Position numbers and translations under genes: made by a program. The notes beneath the pieces were generated by a model. The model was not told where the DNA came from. It was given only the letters and a program-made list of their open reading frames with translations, and searched no databases. A DNA stretch of 64,000 nt from Aminipila sp963524205 (GTDB taxonomy: Bacteria > Bacillota > Clostridia > Peptostreptococcales > Anaerovoracaceae): NCBI GenBank assembly GCA_963524205.1, contig CAURED010000007.1, positions 62,001 through 126,000 of the forward strand, written 5' to 3'. This document shows positions 45,799-55,050 of the stretch, piece by piece. Positions within the stretch are counted from its first letter, which is position 1. Every line of letters starts with the position of its first letter.

Positions 45799-46629
45799 AT
45801 GGGAAGCTTTCTTTTACTTTTAATTGTAGTTATTATATACCTTTTATTGGTTATGCCGTGCTTGGACAGAAGAAAGGAAATTTCGGATTATCTGAATTGT
45901 TTTTATGCACATAGGGGAATGCATGATAACAATAATGGTGTTCCAGAAAACTCTTTAATAGCTTTTGAAAAAGCTATATTGTATGGATATGGAATTGAGT
46001 TAGATGTTCAACTTACAAAAGATGATGTGGCAATAGTAATTCATGATGATAATTTAATTCGAGTTTGTGGTATAAATAAAAAAGTATCTGAAACTACATA
46101 TGATGAAATATCTAAATTAAAATTATTCAATTCTAATATAGGGATACCTAAATTAACAGATGTTTTGAATTTAGTAGAAGGTAAGGTGCCATTAATTGTA
46201 GAGCTAAAAACAGCAGATGATATTAAAAATAATTGCAGGATAATAGCCAACATTCTTGATGGATACTTAGGCAGGTATTGTGTAGAATCCTTTAATCCAT
46301 TTATAATGCAATGGTTTAGAAGACATAGGCCTAAAGTATTAAGAGGCCAGCTTTCTACGAATTATTTTAAGGAAAAGGTAGATCAGAATTTTTTTAATAA
46401 GTTTATGCTTTCTTATTTATTGCTTAATTTTATATCCAGACCGGATTTTATAGCATTTAATATAAAGTATAAAAGTATGTTATCTCTAAAAATTAATAAG
46501 TGGCTGCTAAATACACCCTTATTTGCGTGGACTGTAAGGAGTAAAGAGCAGCTGGATGAAGTAAAGAATTTTTTTGATTCATTTATTTTTGAACAATTTA
46601 TTCCGAAAGAAACGGTAAATAGAAAATGA
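45799..46629 (+). CDS. Glycerophosphodiester phosphodiesterase family protein
   Basis: A 276-residue protein. One N-terminal helix (about 3-20) anchors a GDPD-type TIM barrel. The catalytic pair is in YAHRGMHDN (H35, R36), and PENSLIAFEKA (about 47-57), ELDVQLTKDD and IHDDNLIRVCG (about 78-93) give the metal ligands. It would hydrolyse glycerophosphodiesters or related lipid head groups. The length is near the family norm and no frameshift is seen. Its stop overlaps the sfsA start (ATGA), so the two are translationally coupled, though no functional link between them is known. Confidence 0.85.
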   Translation: MGSFLLLLIVVIIYLLLVMPCLDRRKEISDYLNCFYAHRGMHDNNNGVPENSLIAFEKAILYGYGIELDVQLTKDDVAIVIHDDNLIRVCGINKKVSETTYDEISKLKLFNSNIGIPKLTDVLNLVEGKVPLIVELKTADDIKNNCRIIANILDGYLGRYCVESFNPFIMQWFRRHRPKVLRGQLSTNYFKEKVDQNFFNKFMLSYLLLNFISRPDFIAFNIKYKSMLSLKINKWLLNTPLFAWTVRSKEQLDEVKNFFDSFIFEQFIPKETVNRK

Positions 46630-47309
46630 TTTATAAAAATATAAAACCAGCTAAATTTATTTCCAGGCCAAATCGATTTATAGCTAATATTGAAATTGAT
46701 GGAAACCATGAAATTTGTCATGTGAAAAATACGGGCAGATGCAGGGAATTTTTAATAGAAGGTGCAAAGATTTTTGTACAGGAATTTGACAGCAGTGCAA
46801 CACGAAAAACAAAGTATGATTTAATTTCTGCATATAAGAAGGAACAGCTTATAAATATGGACAGCCAGGTTACCAACAAAGTAATACAAGAGTGGCTACA
46901 GGAGGGTTGTCTGTTTGAAAACATCTCACTTATAAAGCCTGAAAGCAAGTATAAAAATTCACGTTTTGATTTTTATGTAGAAGTAGGTAAACGTAAAATA
47001 TACATTGAAGTAAAAGGTGTTACGCTAGAAGAAGATGGAGTGGTAATGTTTCCTGATGCACCAACAGAACGGGGGGTTAAGCACCTTAGAGAATTAGAAG
47101 AATGTATAGAAGAGGGATTTGAAGCTTATGTAATTTTTGTTATACAAATGTCTGATGTTAAAGTGTTTAAAGCAAATGAAGAAATGCACAAAGCTTTTGC
47201 GGAAACGCTTACACGGGTTCATGAAAAGGGTGTAAATGTTTTGGCTTATGAATGTTTAGTTACTGAAAACAGCATACGAATTTCAAAGCAAGTACCCGTA
47301 ATAGTTTAA
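46626..47309 (+). CDS. sfsA: SfsA family DNA/RNA nuclease
   Basis: A 227-residue SfsA. The nuclease core is visible: the acidic DFYVEVGKRKIYIEVKG (about 118-134) and the family tag FPDAPTERGVKHLRELE (about 143-159). An N-terminal OB-like region with CHVKNTGRCREFL (about 31-43) precedes it. SfsA was named for maltose-gene stimulation in E. coli and is now viewed as a nuclease; its cellular role in Firmicutes is unclear. It overlaps the preceding GDPD gene by four bases. Confidence 0.92.
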   Translation: MIYKNIKPAKFISRPNRFIANIEIDGNHEICHVKNTGRCREFLIEGAKIFVQEFDSSATRKTKYDLISAYKKEQLINMDSQVTNKVIQEWLQEGCLFENISLIKPESKYKNSRFDFYVEVGKRKIYIEVKGVTLEEDGVVMFPDAPTERGVKHLRELEECIEEGFEAYVIFVIQMSDVKVFKANEEMHKAFAETLTRVHEKGVNVLAYECLVTENSIRISKQVPVIV

Positions 47310-47429
47310 ATTTCACCAATTTTTCACTAAACTAATATAAAACTTCCTTAACTATGGGTTATAGTAAATCCAGAAAATATGATAATAGCGTATAGTGCTG
47401 TGTTAATACGTAAAAGGAAGGAATGTTTT

Positions 47430-48962
47430 ATGAAAAAAGCAATAATATTAGTTTTGGTGGTTACTCTTATTGTTTCATCTTTTGCTGCATGCAGTCATAC
47501 TTCGGTAAAAGATAATGTAACACAGATGGAGTATGAGAGAAAACTAATGGATGATTCGACAGTGCATAATATTAATGTAGAAATATCAGATAAAGATTGG
47601 AATGATCTGTTAGAAAATCCATTAGATAAAACAAAATACAAAGTTGATGTCATTATTGATGGAGAAACTTATTCAGATGTTTCATTTGCAACCAAAGGTA
47701 ACACTTCTTTAAGTCAGATTGCCAATGATAATTCCACTGACAGATATAGCTTTAAAATTAACTTTGACAAGTATGTAGAGGGGCAGAATTACTATGGCTT
47801 AGATAAACTAAACCTGAATAATCTAATGTCAGATGCTACATATATGAAGGATTATCTGAGCTATGAAATCATGAGAGAGGCTGGTGCAGCAGCTCCGATG
47901 GCAAGTTTTGTAAATATTACTATAAACGGAAAAGCATGGGGGTTATATCTTGCAGTAGAAGATATTAGTGATGCCTTTATTACACGTAACTATGGTGAAG
48001 ATGAAGGAGAACTTTATAAACCTGAAACTGAACAACTAAATAATATGGGAAAAGGTAAAGAAGGAATGCCGACTGGTTCTGCTATGCAGGCACCGCCTGA
48101 AGGAAAAGATGATGGTAACAAAGGCTTTGGTGGCTCAAGTAATGGAGCAAGTTTAGCATATACTGACGATAAATTAGAAAGTTATAGTGACATATTTGAT
48201 AATGCAGAAACAGATGCTACTAAAGAGGATATGCAAAGAGTCGTATCCGCTTTAAAACAGCTTAGCACTCCCGAAGAATTAGATAAATGCCTGGATGTTG
48301 ATTCAGTTATAAAATATTTTGTAGCTCACAATTTCGTTGATAATTATGACAGTTACACAGGAAATATGCTTCATAATTACTATTTATATGAGAATAATGG
48401 ATTACTATCAATGATTCCTTGGGATTATAATTTAGCCTTTGGCGCTTTTGGTGGAAACGGTGGTATGAAGAAACCAGGAGAACAGATTGCACAGAATAGT
48501 GAACAATCTACAGATAATGCAACAGCAATGGTGAATTATGCAATAGATACACCACTTTCAGGAGCAAAAGAAGAGGATAGACCTATTTGGAGTGCTATCA
48601 TTAATAATGAGGAATATAAGGAGTTATATCATAAGTACTTTGATGAATTAATAACAAACTATTTTGAATCTGGAAAGTTTGAAGAAAAAATTACCTCAGT
48701 ATATGAAATGATTAGACCTTATGTAGAAAAAGATGCTACAGCTTTTTATACTGTTGATGAATTTGACAAAGCATACAGCACGTTAAAAGAATTCTGTAAG
48801 CTTAGAAGTGAAAGTATTAGAAAACAATTGGATGGAGAAATTCCAACGACAACGGAGGGGCAAAAAAAGGAAGGTGTTCAGCTGATAAATTCTAGCAGTA
48901 TAAAAATTGAAGATATGGGATCCCAAAAAGGTGGGGATCCGAGACAAAATTCAAAAGAATAA
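47430..48962 (+). CDS. CotH kinase-family lipoprotein
   Basis: A 510-residue exported protein. The signal peptide ends in a lipobox (SSFAAC, C21). The CotH domain follows, with EVSDKDWNDLLENP-like entry, DKLNLNNLMSDATYMKDYLSYEIMREAG-type region (about 110-140), ITINGKAWGLYLAVEDISD (about 160-180) and NFVDNYDSYTGNMLHNYYLYE...SMIPWDYNLAFG (about 308-345). CotH proteins are atypical protein kinases that phosphorylate spore-coat proteins, or they link to cell-surface and cellulosome systems. A lipoprotein form suggests the outer membrane surface of the cell. A Gly/Met-rich insertion (about 208-240) is low complexity. The start after AAGGAAGGA is chosen over an upstream in-frame ATG that lacks a site. 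Confidence 0.87.
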   Translation: MKKAIILVLVVTLIVSSFAACSHTSVKDNVTQMEYERKLMDDSTVHNINVEISDKDWNDLLENPLDKTKYKVDVIIDGETYSDVSFATKGNTSLSQIANDNSTDRYSFKINFDKYVEGQNYYGLDKLNLNNLMSDATYMKDYLSYEIMREAGAAAPMASFVNITINGKAWGLYLAVEDISDAFITRNYGEDEGELYKPETEQLNNMGKGKEGMPTGSAMQAPPEGKDDGNKGFGGSSNGASLAYTDDKLESYSDIFDNAETDATKEDMQRVVSALKQLSTPEELDKCLDVDSVIKYFVAHNFVDNYDSYTGNMLHNYYLYENNGLLSMIPWDYNLAFGAFGGNGGMKKPGEQIAQNSEQSTDNATAMVNYAIDTPLSGAKEEDRPIWSAIINNEEYKELYHKYFDELITNYFESGKFEEKITSVYEMIRPYVEKDATAFYTVDEFDKAYSTLKEFCKLRSESIRKQLDGEIPTTTEGQKKEGVQLINSSSIKIEDMGSQKGGDPRQNSKE

Positions 48963-48966
48963 AATT

Positions 48967-49004
48967 AAAACGGTCCTGAGTATTGTTGTATTTAGGGCCG
49001 TTTT
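48967..49004 (+). terminator. Terminator after the CotH gene
   Basis: AAAACGGTCCT (48967-48977) pairs with AGGGCCGTTTT (48994-49004), with one G-T pair. Confidence 0.75.
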
Positions 49005-49075
49005 GGTATATACTATATAGAATAAGAACAATCAATGTTAATAAATTGACGATGACTGAAAGGGAGGACAGAATT

Positions 49076-49900
49076 ATGAAAAAATTTTTTAGTATTATGG
49101 TTGTAATTCTATTGTCTATGACTGTTTTAGCAGGGTGTGGTGACAACGCTGATAAAGAGAAAGTTAAAACCAAAGCAAAACCGTTAGTGGTGGCTATGGA
49201 CTTGACACAACCTCCGTTTGAGATGAAAGATGAAAAGGGAAATCCTACAGGAGTTAGCGTTGATTTCGTAAAGGCATTTGGTGAATATATAGGAAGAGAT
49301 GTTAAAATTGAAAATACTTCTTATGATGGACTAATTTCTTCCCTTCAGGAAGGTAAGGCAGATATGGTTATATCATCTATGTCTATTACAGATGAGGCAA
49401 GCCAGACTGTTGATTTTTCCGAACCATATGCAGACATTATGCTAGCTGTTTTAGTGAACAAGAACTCAGGTATTTCATCTGCTGAAAGCTTGAATCAAGA
49501 GGGAAAAAAGATTGTTGTCATTGCTGATTCAGCAGGATACATTTATGCACAGAAAAATCTGACCAATACGGAGATTATAACACTGGCAGATGAAAATGCA
49601 TGTGTTTCGGAAGTGACACAGGGAAAGGCAGATGCTTTTATTTGTGATCAGTTGTCTATATATAGGGACTGGTACAATTATACGGATAAGACAACCATGA
49701 TTTCTATCGGAGGTCAGGAGGCGGAGCGATGGGGAGTTGCAGTGCAAAAAGGAAATACGGAATTACTTGCACAGATAAATGAATTTATTGGGACGTACCG
49801 AGTAAATGGTGGATTTAATAAGTTAACAAGCAGATATTTGTCAGAAGAAAAAACCACTTTTGATAAATTAGGGGTTAAGTGGATTTTTGACATAGATTAA
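49076..49900 (+). CDS. Amino-acid ABC transporter substrate-binding lipoprotein
   Basis: A 274-residue periplasmic-binding-type protein (SBP family 3). The lipobox is VLAGC (C21). The binding domain begins VVAMDLTQPPFEMKDEKGNPTGVSVDFVKA (about 36-65), and IENTSYDGLISSLQEGKADMVIS (about 76-98) is the classic family segment. The start ATG 49076 has GGGAGG; 31 upstream in-frame codons overlap the previous terminator. No permease or ATPase gene is adjacent, so it either works with a distant ABC system or serves as an orphan receptor for one. A polar amino acid is the typical ligand. Confidence 0.9.
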   Translation: MKKFFSIMVVILLSMTVLAGCGDNADKEKVKTKAKPLVVAMDLTQPPFEMKDEKGNPTGVSVDFVKAFGEYIGRDVKIENTSYDGLISSLQEGKADMVISSMSITDEASQTVDFSEPYADIMLAVLVNKNSGISSAESLNQEGKKIVVIADSAGYIYAQKNLTNTEIITLADENACVSEVTQGKADAFICDQLSIYRDWYNYTDKTTMISIGGQEAERWGVAVQKGNTELLAQINEFIGTYRVNGGFNKLTSRYLSEEKTTFDKLGVKWIFDID

Positions 49901-49988
49901 AATAAAGATATTTTTTATATAAGTTATATTAGTCAATAGTTAGCAGAATAATATATTGCAATAGAGATAAAGATAATAAAGTATTGAC

Positions 49989-50018
49989 AAAAAGCATCAG
50001 TAATGATGCTTTTTCTTT
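49989..50018 (+). terminator. Terminator after the binding-protein gene
   Basis: AAAAAGCATC pairs with GATGCTTTTT around AGTAAT, and a T-rich run follows. Confidence 0.8.
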
Positions 50019-50040
50019 TGTTATTCTTTTAGATTATAAT

Positions 50041-50069
50041 TTGGAACTAGTATTTTATTGTAGTATAAT
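50041..50069 (+). promoter_or_regulatory. Promoter of the SIR2-domain gene
   Basis: TTGGAA (50041-50046), a 17-bp spacer and TATAAT (50064-50069). Confidence 0.6.
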
Positions 50070-50119
50070 ATAATAATATATTGTATAAAAGGTATAGAAC
50101 AAAAATAAGGAGAGCTGTT

Positions 50120-51178
50120 ATGGATAAAACAGTAATATTTTTGGGTGCAGGAGCATCAAAAGCAGATGGTGCACCATTACAAAGAGAACTTTTTAAATCA
50201 TATTTTAAAGCATGTGAAGGTGAAAAGTTAAATGAAAACTTTGATATAAAGCATAGTAAAGTAAAAGGTCTTTTAGACCGTTACTTTAAAAACTTCTTTG
50301 ATTTTACTGATGACTTTGATTATAGAAATGCAGTCTTTCCTACATTTGAAGAAGCCCTTGGTATTTTAGACTTAGCTATTGAACGTAATGAAAAATATAG
50401 AAGTGAGCTGGGAAATCTGTATAAATACAGGACAGCACTAATTTTTTCAATGGCACAGGCTATTCAATATAAAATTGAAGCTTCAAAAAATGGAATACAA
50501 GGAGAAAGCCATACAAAACTAATTGAAAACTTACAGGATGAAATACCAAAAGGCAATATTACATTTATTTCTACGAATTATGATATCATTTTAGACAATG
50601 CGCTTGGCAGCAAGTTTGATGTAGATTATGGATTCTATCATTTAGATGATTTAGATAGTATAAAAAATGGTGTAAAACTTTTAAAAATCCATGGATCTTT
50701 AAATTGGAAATATTGCCCGGTTTGTAAACATATAGAAGCTAAAATAGAACAAAAAGGGACATTGTCCATAGTAGACAATCCAGGTTCTGTAAAGTGTGAC
50801 TATTGTGACGCCGATGCACAATATATAATTGTTCCGCCAACTTATTATAAAGATATGAGTAATGTTTATCTAGCTAATATATGGAATAATGCAGAAAAAC
50901 TGCTTAGAGAAGCAGAGCATATCGTTTTTTCTGGATATTCACTGCCTAGTGCAGACATGCATATAAAATATCTTTTGAAAAGGGCAGAATTAAACAGAGG
51001 TAAAGATAGTAAGTTTAAAGCTACAGTTATAAATTATTATCCAAATAAAATAGTAGGGGCCATACAAAAAGAACAAAACAGATATAGTAGATTTTTCAAA
51101 AATACCAGTGATGTAAATTATTTACAGGAGATGTCGTTTCAAGATTTTGCACGTAATCCTCTTGCAGTCCTTGAATAG
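50120..51178 (+). CDS. SIR2-like domain protein
   Basis: A 352-residue protein. The NAD-binding entry FLGAGASKADGAP (about 7-19), the FISTNYDIILDNAL segment (about 149-162, the N-x-D equivalent) and the catalytic-type histidine in LLKIHGSLNW (about 186-195) are all present. A zinc knuckle CPVC...CDYC (about 199-230) sits in the usual place. The end (FSGYSLPSADMHIKYLL) is typical of the SIR2_2 group. Such proteins act as NAD-dependent deacylases or, in phage defence, as NAD-consuming effectors. With no defence partner alongside, neither can be chosen. The start is ATG 50120 with AAGGAGAG. The selenium cluster begins 31 bp downstream in the same direction and may be co-transcribed. Confidence 0.82.
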   Translation: MDKTVIFLGAGASKADGAPLQRELFKSYFKACEGEKLNENFDIKHSKVKGLLDRYFKNFFDFTDDFDYRNAVFPTFEEALGILDLAIERNEKYRSELGNLYKYRTALIFSMAQAIQYKIEASKNGIQGESHTKLIENLQDEIPKGNITFISTNYDIILDNALGSKFDVDYGFYHLDDLDSIKNGVKLLKIHGSLNWKYCPVCKHIEAKIEQKGTLSIVDNPGSVKCDYCDADAQYIIVPPTYYKDMSNVYLANIWNNAEKLLREAEHIVFSGYSLPSADMHIKYLLKRAELNRGKDSKFKATVINYYPNKIVGAIQKEQNRYSRFFKNTSDVNYLQEMSFQDFARNPLAVLE

Positions 51179-51209
51179 AGTAAAGATAAAGAATAGGGAA
51201 TAAAGAATA

Positions 51210-51818
51210 ATGAAAAAACAAATAAATGCCATAGGTATGGCTTGCCCGCAACCTGTAGTGCTGACTAAGAAGGCATTAGAGAACATGGAGAACTGTGATG
51301 TACTTGAGATATATGTTGATAACGACATTGCGGTAAAAAATGTAATGAAATTTGCCAGAAGTAAAAACTTAGAGGCAGTATACCAACAGGAGAAAGAAAA
51401 GGAATATCGTATTAATATACTAGTATCTCAAGGTGCTGAGTTAAGTGAAACAGAAGAAAGTCTTATTAAATGTGGAAATACTTTAAATAATATTGTTGCA
51501 CTTGGATCCGATAGAATGGGTGAAGGAGATTCTGAGTTGGGAGTCATTCTAATAAAAGGATTTATCTATGCTTTAACACAACTTGAGAATTTACCCAAAA
51601 CAGTAATTATGTATAACGGAGGGGCTAAGCTTGCAATAGAAGGTTCCCCTTGCTTAGATGATTTAAAAACACTTGAAAAATCAGGTGTGGAAGTTTTAAC
51701 CTGCGGTACATGTTTAAAACATTATAAAATAGAAGAAAAGCTTGCGGTTGGAGCTGTGACAAATATGTATACAATAGCAGAAAAAATGTTACAGGCAAAT
51801 AGTATCATTAAACCATAA
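51210..51818 (+). CDS. yedF: Selenium metabolism protein YedF (TusA plus DsrE-like)
   Basis: A 202-residue two-domain protein. The N-terminal TusA-like domain carries the catalytic-site motif GMACPQPVVLTKKAL (residues 8-22, Cys at 11). The C-terminal half has DsrE-like features, with a CLDDLKTLEKSGVEVLTCGTCLKHY segment (about 149-173). This fusion is the 'selenium metabolism protein YedF' family, proposed to carry or deliver labile selenium. It is 14 bp upstream of selD and begins the cluster. No promoter of its own was identified by eye. Confidence 0.9.
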   Translation: MKKQINAIGMACPQPVVLTKKALENMENCDVLEIYVDNDIAVKNVMKFARSKNLEAVYQQEKEKEYRINILVSQGAELSETEESLIKCGNTLNNIVALGSDRMGEGDSELGVILIKGFIYALTQLENLPKTVIMYNGGAKLAIEGSPCLDDLKTLEKSGVEVLTCGTCLKHYKIEEKLAVGAVTNMYTIAEKMLQANSIIKP

Positions 51819-51832
51819 GAAGAAGGAAAAAT

Positions 51833-52888
51833 ATGAAGCCAGATATATCTATAAAAAATGTAAAACTTACGCAGCTCTCAAAATCAGCAGGTTGTGCAGC
51901 CAAATTGGAACCAGGAGTATTATCCAGGATATTAGATAATTTACCAAAGATTATAGATGAAAATTTAATAGTGGGTACTGAGACCTGCGATGATGCGGCA
52001 GTATATAAAATTTCAGATGATCTTGCCTTAGTACAGACCTTGGATTTTTTTCCACCAATGGTAGATGATCCTTATATCTTCGGACAAATTGCAGCAGCCA
52101 ATGCTTTAAGTGATATTTACGCTATGGGTGGAAATCCTATAACCGCATTAAATATTGTAGCTTACCCAAGCTGTTTAGGTGAAGAAGTCTTGGGTGAGAT
52201 ACTAAGAGGTGGTGCGGATAAAGTAAGGGAGGCAGGGGCTTCTATTGCAGGAGGACATTCTATTAATGATGAAGAACCTAAATATGGGTTAAGCGTTACA
52301 GGAACTGTAAATCCTAAAAAGATACTGCGAAATTATGGGGCACAGCCAGAGGACGTATTAATATTAACTAAACCACTTGGATGCGGCCTGATAAATACAG
52401 CAGTTAAAGCCGGAATGGCTTCTTCTGAAGTGTCAAAAGAAGTTATAATAAGCATGACAACTTTGAATAAAAAAGCAAAAGAAGTTTTTTGCCAGTTTAA
52501 TATACATTCATGCACTGACGTGACGGGATTTGGACTTGCTGGACATGCATTGGAAATGGCATCTGCAAGTGGAGTCAGTTTTGAAATAGACACTAAGAAA
52601 CTACCTGTTTTTTTTGAAGCTTTAAACTATGCGAGGATGGGACTTGTTCCTGAAGGAACATATAGAAATCATAAGTTCGTAAGCTGTGAAGCTGAATTTT
52701 GCTTTATTTCAGAGGAATATAAAGATTTAGTTTGTGATCCTCAAACTTCTGGAGGCCTGCTTGTTAGTGTGGATAAAGAGCATAGTGACGATATTATTAA
52801 AAAATTGCACCAAGCAATGCCAGATATGAAATTAGGCATCATTGGCAAGGTATTAGATAAAAAAGAAAAATACATTACATTTCTATAA
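51833..52888 (+). CDS. selD: Selenide, water dikinase
   Basis: A 351-residue SelD that makes selenophosphate from selenide and ATP. The glycine-rich N-terminus has SAGCAAKLEPGVL, with the catalytic position as Cys21 and the essential Lys24. It is a Cys rather than Sec (TGT, no in-frame TGA), and the second cysteine seen in E. coli (GCGCK) is replaced by Ala. The ATP-binding aspartates lie in TCDDAAVY and QTLDFFPP, and IAAANALSDIYAMGGNP and AGGHSINDEEPKYGL are family hallmarks. No selA, selB or selC is in the window, while yqeB and yqeC are, so it fits the 'orphan SelD' type tied to selenium-dependent molybdenum hydroxylases. Confidence 0.95.
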   Translation: MKPDISIKNVKLTQLSKSAGCAAKLEPGVLSRILDNLPKIIDENLIVGTETCDDAAVYKISDDLALVQTLDFFPPMVDDPYIFGQIAAANALSDIYAMGGNPITALNIVAYPSCLGEEVLGEILRGGADKVREAGASIAGGHSINDEEPKYGLSVTGTVNPKKILRNYGAQPEDVLILTKPLGCGLINTAVKAGMASSEVSKEVIISMTTLNKKAKEVFCQFNIHSCTDVTGFGLAGHALEMASASGVSFEIDTKKLPVFFEALNYARMGLVPEGTYRNHKFVSCEAEFCFISEEYKDLVCDPQTSGGLLVSVDKEHSDDIIKKLHQAMPDMKLGIIGKVLDKKEKYITFL

Positions 52889-52915
52889 AAATTAGAGCAT
52901 GAGGAGCATGGGAGC

Positions 52916-54061
52916 ATGAACTATTTTGATAATGCGGCAACTACATATATAAAACCGGATTGTGTTATAGAGGCAGTTGTACAAGCTATGAAATCTTGTG
53001 GAAACTCAGGTAGAGGTGGACATGAAATAGCACTTGAAAGTAGCAGAAAAATCTATAATGCCAGAAAAAAACTGGCTGATTTTTTTTGTTTTGAGAATGC
53101 TTCGAGTATAGTATTTACTGGAAATGCAACAGAAAGCTTAAATATAGCATTAAGGGGCATGTTAAAGCCAGAGGATCATGTGATAACAACTATACTTGAA
53201 CATAACTCAGTGCTTCGTCCCTTGTACTTATTAGAACATGAAGGTATGGAAGTCTCTTTTATTCCATGTGATGAAAAGGGTATGCCAGAGTATAGTACAA
53301 TTCCAGAATTAATTAAGGACAATACGAAAGCGATTATAGTAACCCATGCGTCCAATGTTACAGGTAATAAAGTAGACATAAAAAAAATAGGCAGAATGGC
53401 AAAGATACATGATTTGATTTTTATTGTTGATGCTTCACAAACTGCAGGTAGTGTAAATATAAATGCAGAAGAAATGGGGATTGATATTCTGTGCACCACA
53501 GGCCATAAGGGCTTAATGGGGCCACAGGGTGTAGGTATTTTAGCAGTTAGAAAAGGTATTAACATAGAGCCGCTTTTAGTTGGGGGAAGTGGAATACAAT
53601 CTTTTGATAAGAAACATCCAGGGAATATGCCTGTCAGATTAGAAGCAGGAACTTTGAATGGACATGGCATAGCGGGGCTCTATGCAGCCTTGGAATTCAT
53701 AGAAGAGAAAGGCATAAAGGTAATATTAGATAAAGAGCAAGAATTGATGTGGAGGTTTTATAAAGGAATAAAAACCCTCAAGAATGTAAAGGTATATGGG
53801 GATTTTGAAGTTGAAGATAGGTCACCTATTGTATCTTTAAATATAGGTAACATAGATTCTGCTGAAACAGCAGATATCTTGGCCCAGGAATATGGTATAG
53901 CTACAAGAGCTGGTGCTCATTGTGCACCACTTATGCACCAATTCTTTGGTACTGAAAAGCAGGGTATGGTTCGGTTTAGTTTTGGATATTTTAATACATT
54001 TACTGAAGTAGATACCGCTATAAATGCAGTCAGAGAACTTGCGGAAGATTCCTACAAGTAA
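52916..54061 (+). CDS. Cysteine desulfurase-like aminotransferase class V
   Basis: A 381-residue PLP enzyme. NYFDNAATTYIKP opens the fold, VTHASNVTGNKVDI precedes the cofactor aspartate (VDASQTAGS), and the PLP lysine is in TTGHKGLMGPQGVGIL (near 197). The catalytic-loop Cys is in TRAGAHCAPLMHQ (near 336). In this gene neighbourhood the enzyme is expected to release selenium or sulfur from (seleno)cysteine for SelD or the molybdenum hydroxylase cofactor, rather than for general Fe-S assembly. It is encoded between selD and a DUF3343 gene with short gaps. Confidence 0.9.
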   Translation: MNYFDNAATTYIKPDCVIEAVVQAMKSCGNSGRGGHEIALESSRKIYNARKKLADFFCFENASSIVFTGNATESLNIALRGMLKPEDHVITTILEHNSVLRPLYLLEHEGMEVSFIPCDEKGMPEYSTIPELIKDNTKAIIVTHASNVTGNKVDIKKIGRMAKIHDLIFIVDASQTAGSVNINAEEMGIDILCTTGHKGLMGPQGVGILAVRKGINIEPLLVGGSGIQSFDKKHPGNMPVRLEAGTLNGHGIAGLYAALEFIEEKGIKVILDKEQELMWRFYKGIKTLKNVKVYGDFEVEDRSPIVSLNIGNIDSAETADILAQEYGIATRAGAHCAPLMHQFFGTEKQGMVRFSFGYFNTFTEVDTAINAVRELAEDSYK

Positions 54062-54071
54062 GAGGTTAAAT

Positions 54072-54335
54072 ATGCGAAAAAAAGTACTAAAACTTATTAT
54101 AACATTTGCTGATACGCAACAGGCTATAGCTTGTGAAAAAAAATGCCAAGAAGCCGGGATCGGAGAACGATTAATACCTGTACCTGGACAGATTTCAGCA
54201 GGTTGTGGTCTGGCTTGGAAGGCAGATTTTGTTCAAAAGATAAAAATGGAGAACTTCTTTGAAGAAAATCATATTGAGTACCAAGGCTTTTATGAAGTGT
54301 ATTTACTTGAAAGGTGTACGGATAAAGATGTGTAG
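54072..54335 (+). CDS. DUF3343 family protein, first copy
   Basis: An 87-residue small alpha/beta protein of DUF3343 (putative Se/S carrier-like). The pattern FADTQQAIACEKKCQEAGIGERLIPVPGQISAGCGLAWKAD includes two conserved cysteines (about 17, 21) and the 'P-x-x-(I/V)-S-x-x-C-G' segment near residue 42. Members recur in selenium-dependent molybdenum hydroxylase clusters; their biochemical role is not established. The start is ATG 54072, and the gene overlaps yqeC by eight bases. Confidence 0.82.
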   Translation: MRKKVLKLIITFADTQQAIACEKKCQEAGIGERLIPVPGQISAGCGLAWKADFVQKIKMENFFEENHIEYQGFYEVYLLERCTDKDV

Positions 54336-55047
54336 GTTGTTGACTTTATTAGAAGGAAATTTTAAATCGATAGCCTTTGTAGGTGCAGGTGGAAAAACTA
54401 CTACTATTTATAATCTGGCTAACCAGTTGATAAAGAAAGGTAAAAGTGTAATTGTAACGACTACTACCCGTATTTATCCACCACTTGATATAGAAGTTGC
54501 TATGGACATGGAGGGTGTACAAAAAATATTACAGAAAAGTAAGCTGGTTGTGGCTGGAATACCTTGTGAAGATGGTAAATTAACCTGTTTAGAAAGTGAG
54601 ATTTTTAATCGACTTGTAAATTATGCTGATTATGTGTTAATTGAGGCAGATGGAGCAAAGAAAATGCCTATTAAAGTACCAAAAGATAATGAACCTGTAA
54701 TACCTGAATGGGTGGATATGGTTGTGGGTGTTGTAGGAATGGACTGCATAGGCAAAAGTATAAAAACAGTATGTTTCAGGACACAAGAGGCAGTAAAGCT
54801 TCTAAACGGAGAAACAAAAGAGATAGTTACCGAGAATCATTTAATTACAGAGGAAGATGTTGCCCAGATCATCGGAAGTGAAAAAGGATTAAAAAAGAGT
54901 GTGGGACAAAAACCATTTAAAGTAATTTTAAATAAAGTGGATAATGAAAAAAATGAACAGGCTTCTGAAAAAATTATAAGGATATTAAAATCAAAAGGAA
55001 TACAAGAATGCCTTATGACTTCATACAATGAAAATGAGAGGGCTTAA
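54328..55047 (+). CDS. yqeC: Selenium-dependent molybdenum hydroxylase accessory protein YqeC
   Basis: A 239-residue putative P-loop protein. The Walker A-like FVGAGGKTTT (17-26, K23) opens the protein, and TTTTRIYPP, IEADGAKKMPIKVP (about 108-121) and VGVVGMDCIGKS (about 135-146) are family hallmarks. YqeC is a selenium cofactor biosynthesis protein found with yqeB and selD. It overlaps the DUF3343 gene by eight bases and lies three bases from yqeB, so the three are surely one operon. Confidence 0.9.
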   Translation: MCRLLTLLEGNFKSIAFVGAGGKTTTIYNLANQLIKKGKSVIVTTTTRIYPPLDIEVAMDMEGVQKILQKSKLVVAGIPCEDGKLTCLESEIFNRLVNYADYVLIEADGAKKMPIKVPKDNEPVIPEWVDMVVGVVGMDCIGKSIKTVCFRTQEAVKLLNGETKEIVTENHLITEEDVAQIIGSEKGLKKSVGQKPFKVILNKVDNEKNEQASEKIIRILKSKGIQECLMTSYNENERA

Positions 55048-55050
55048 CAA

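Noticed and set aside
51833..51910. Selenocysteine in SelD
   Set aside because: The catalytic position is TGT (Cys21) and no in-frame TGA occurs in the gene.
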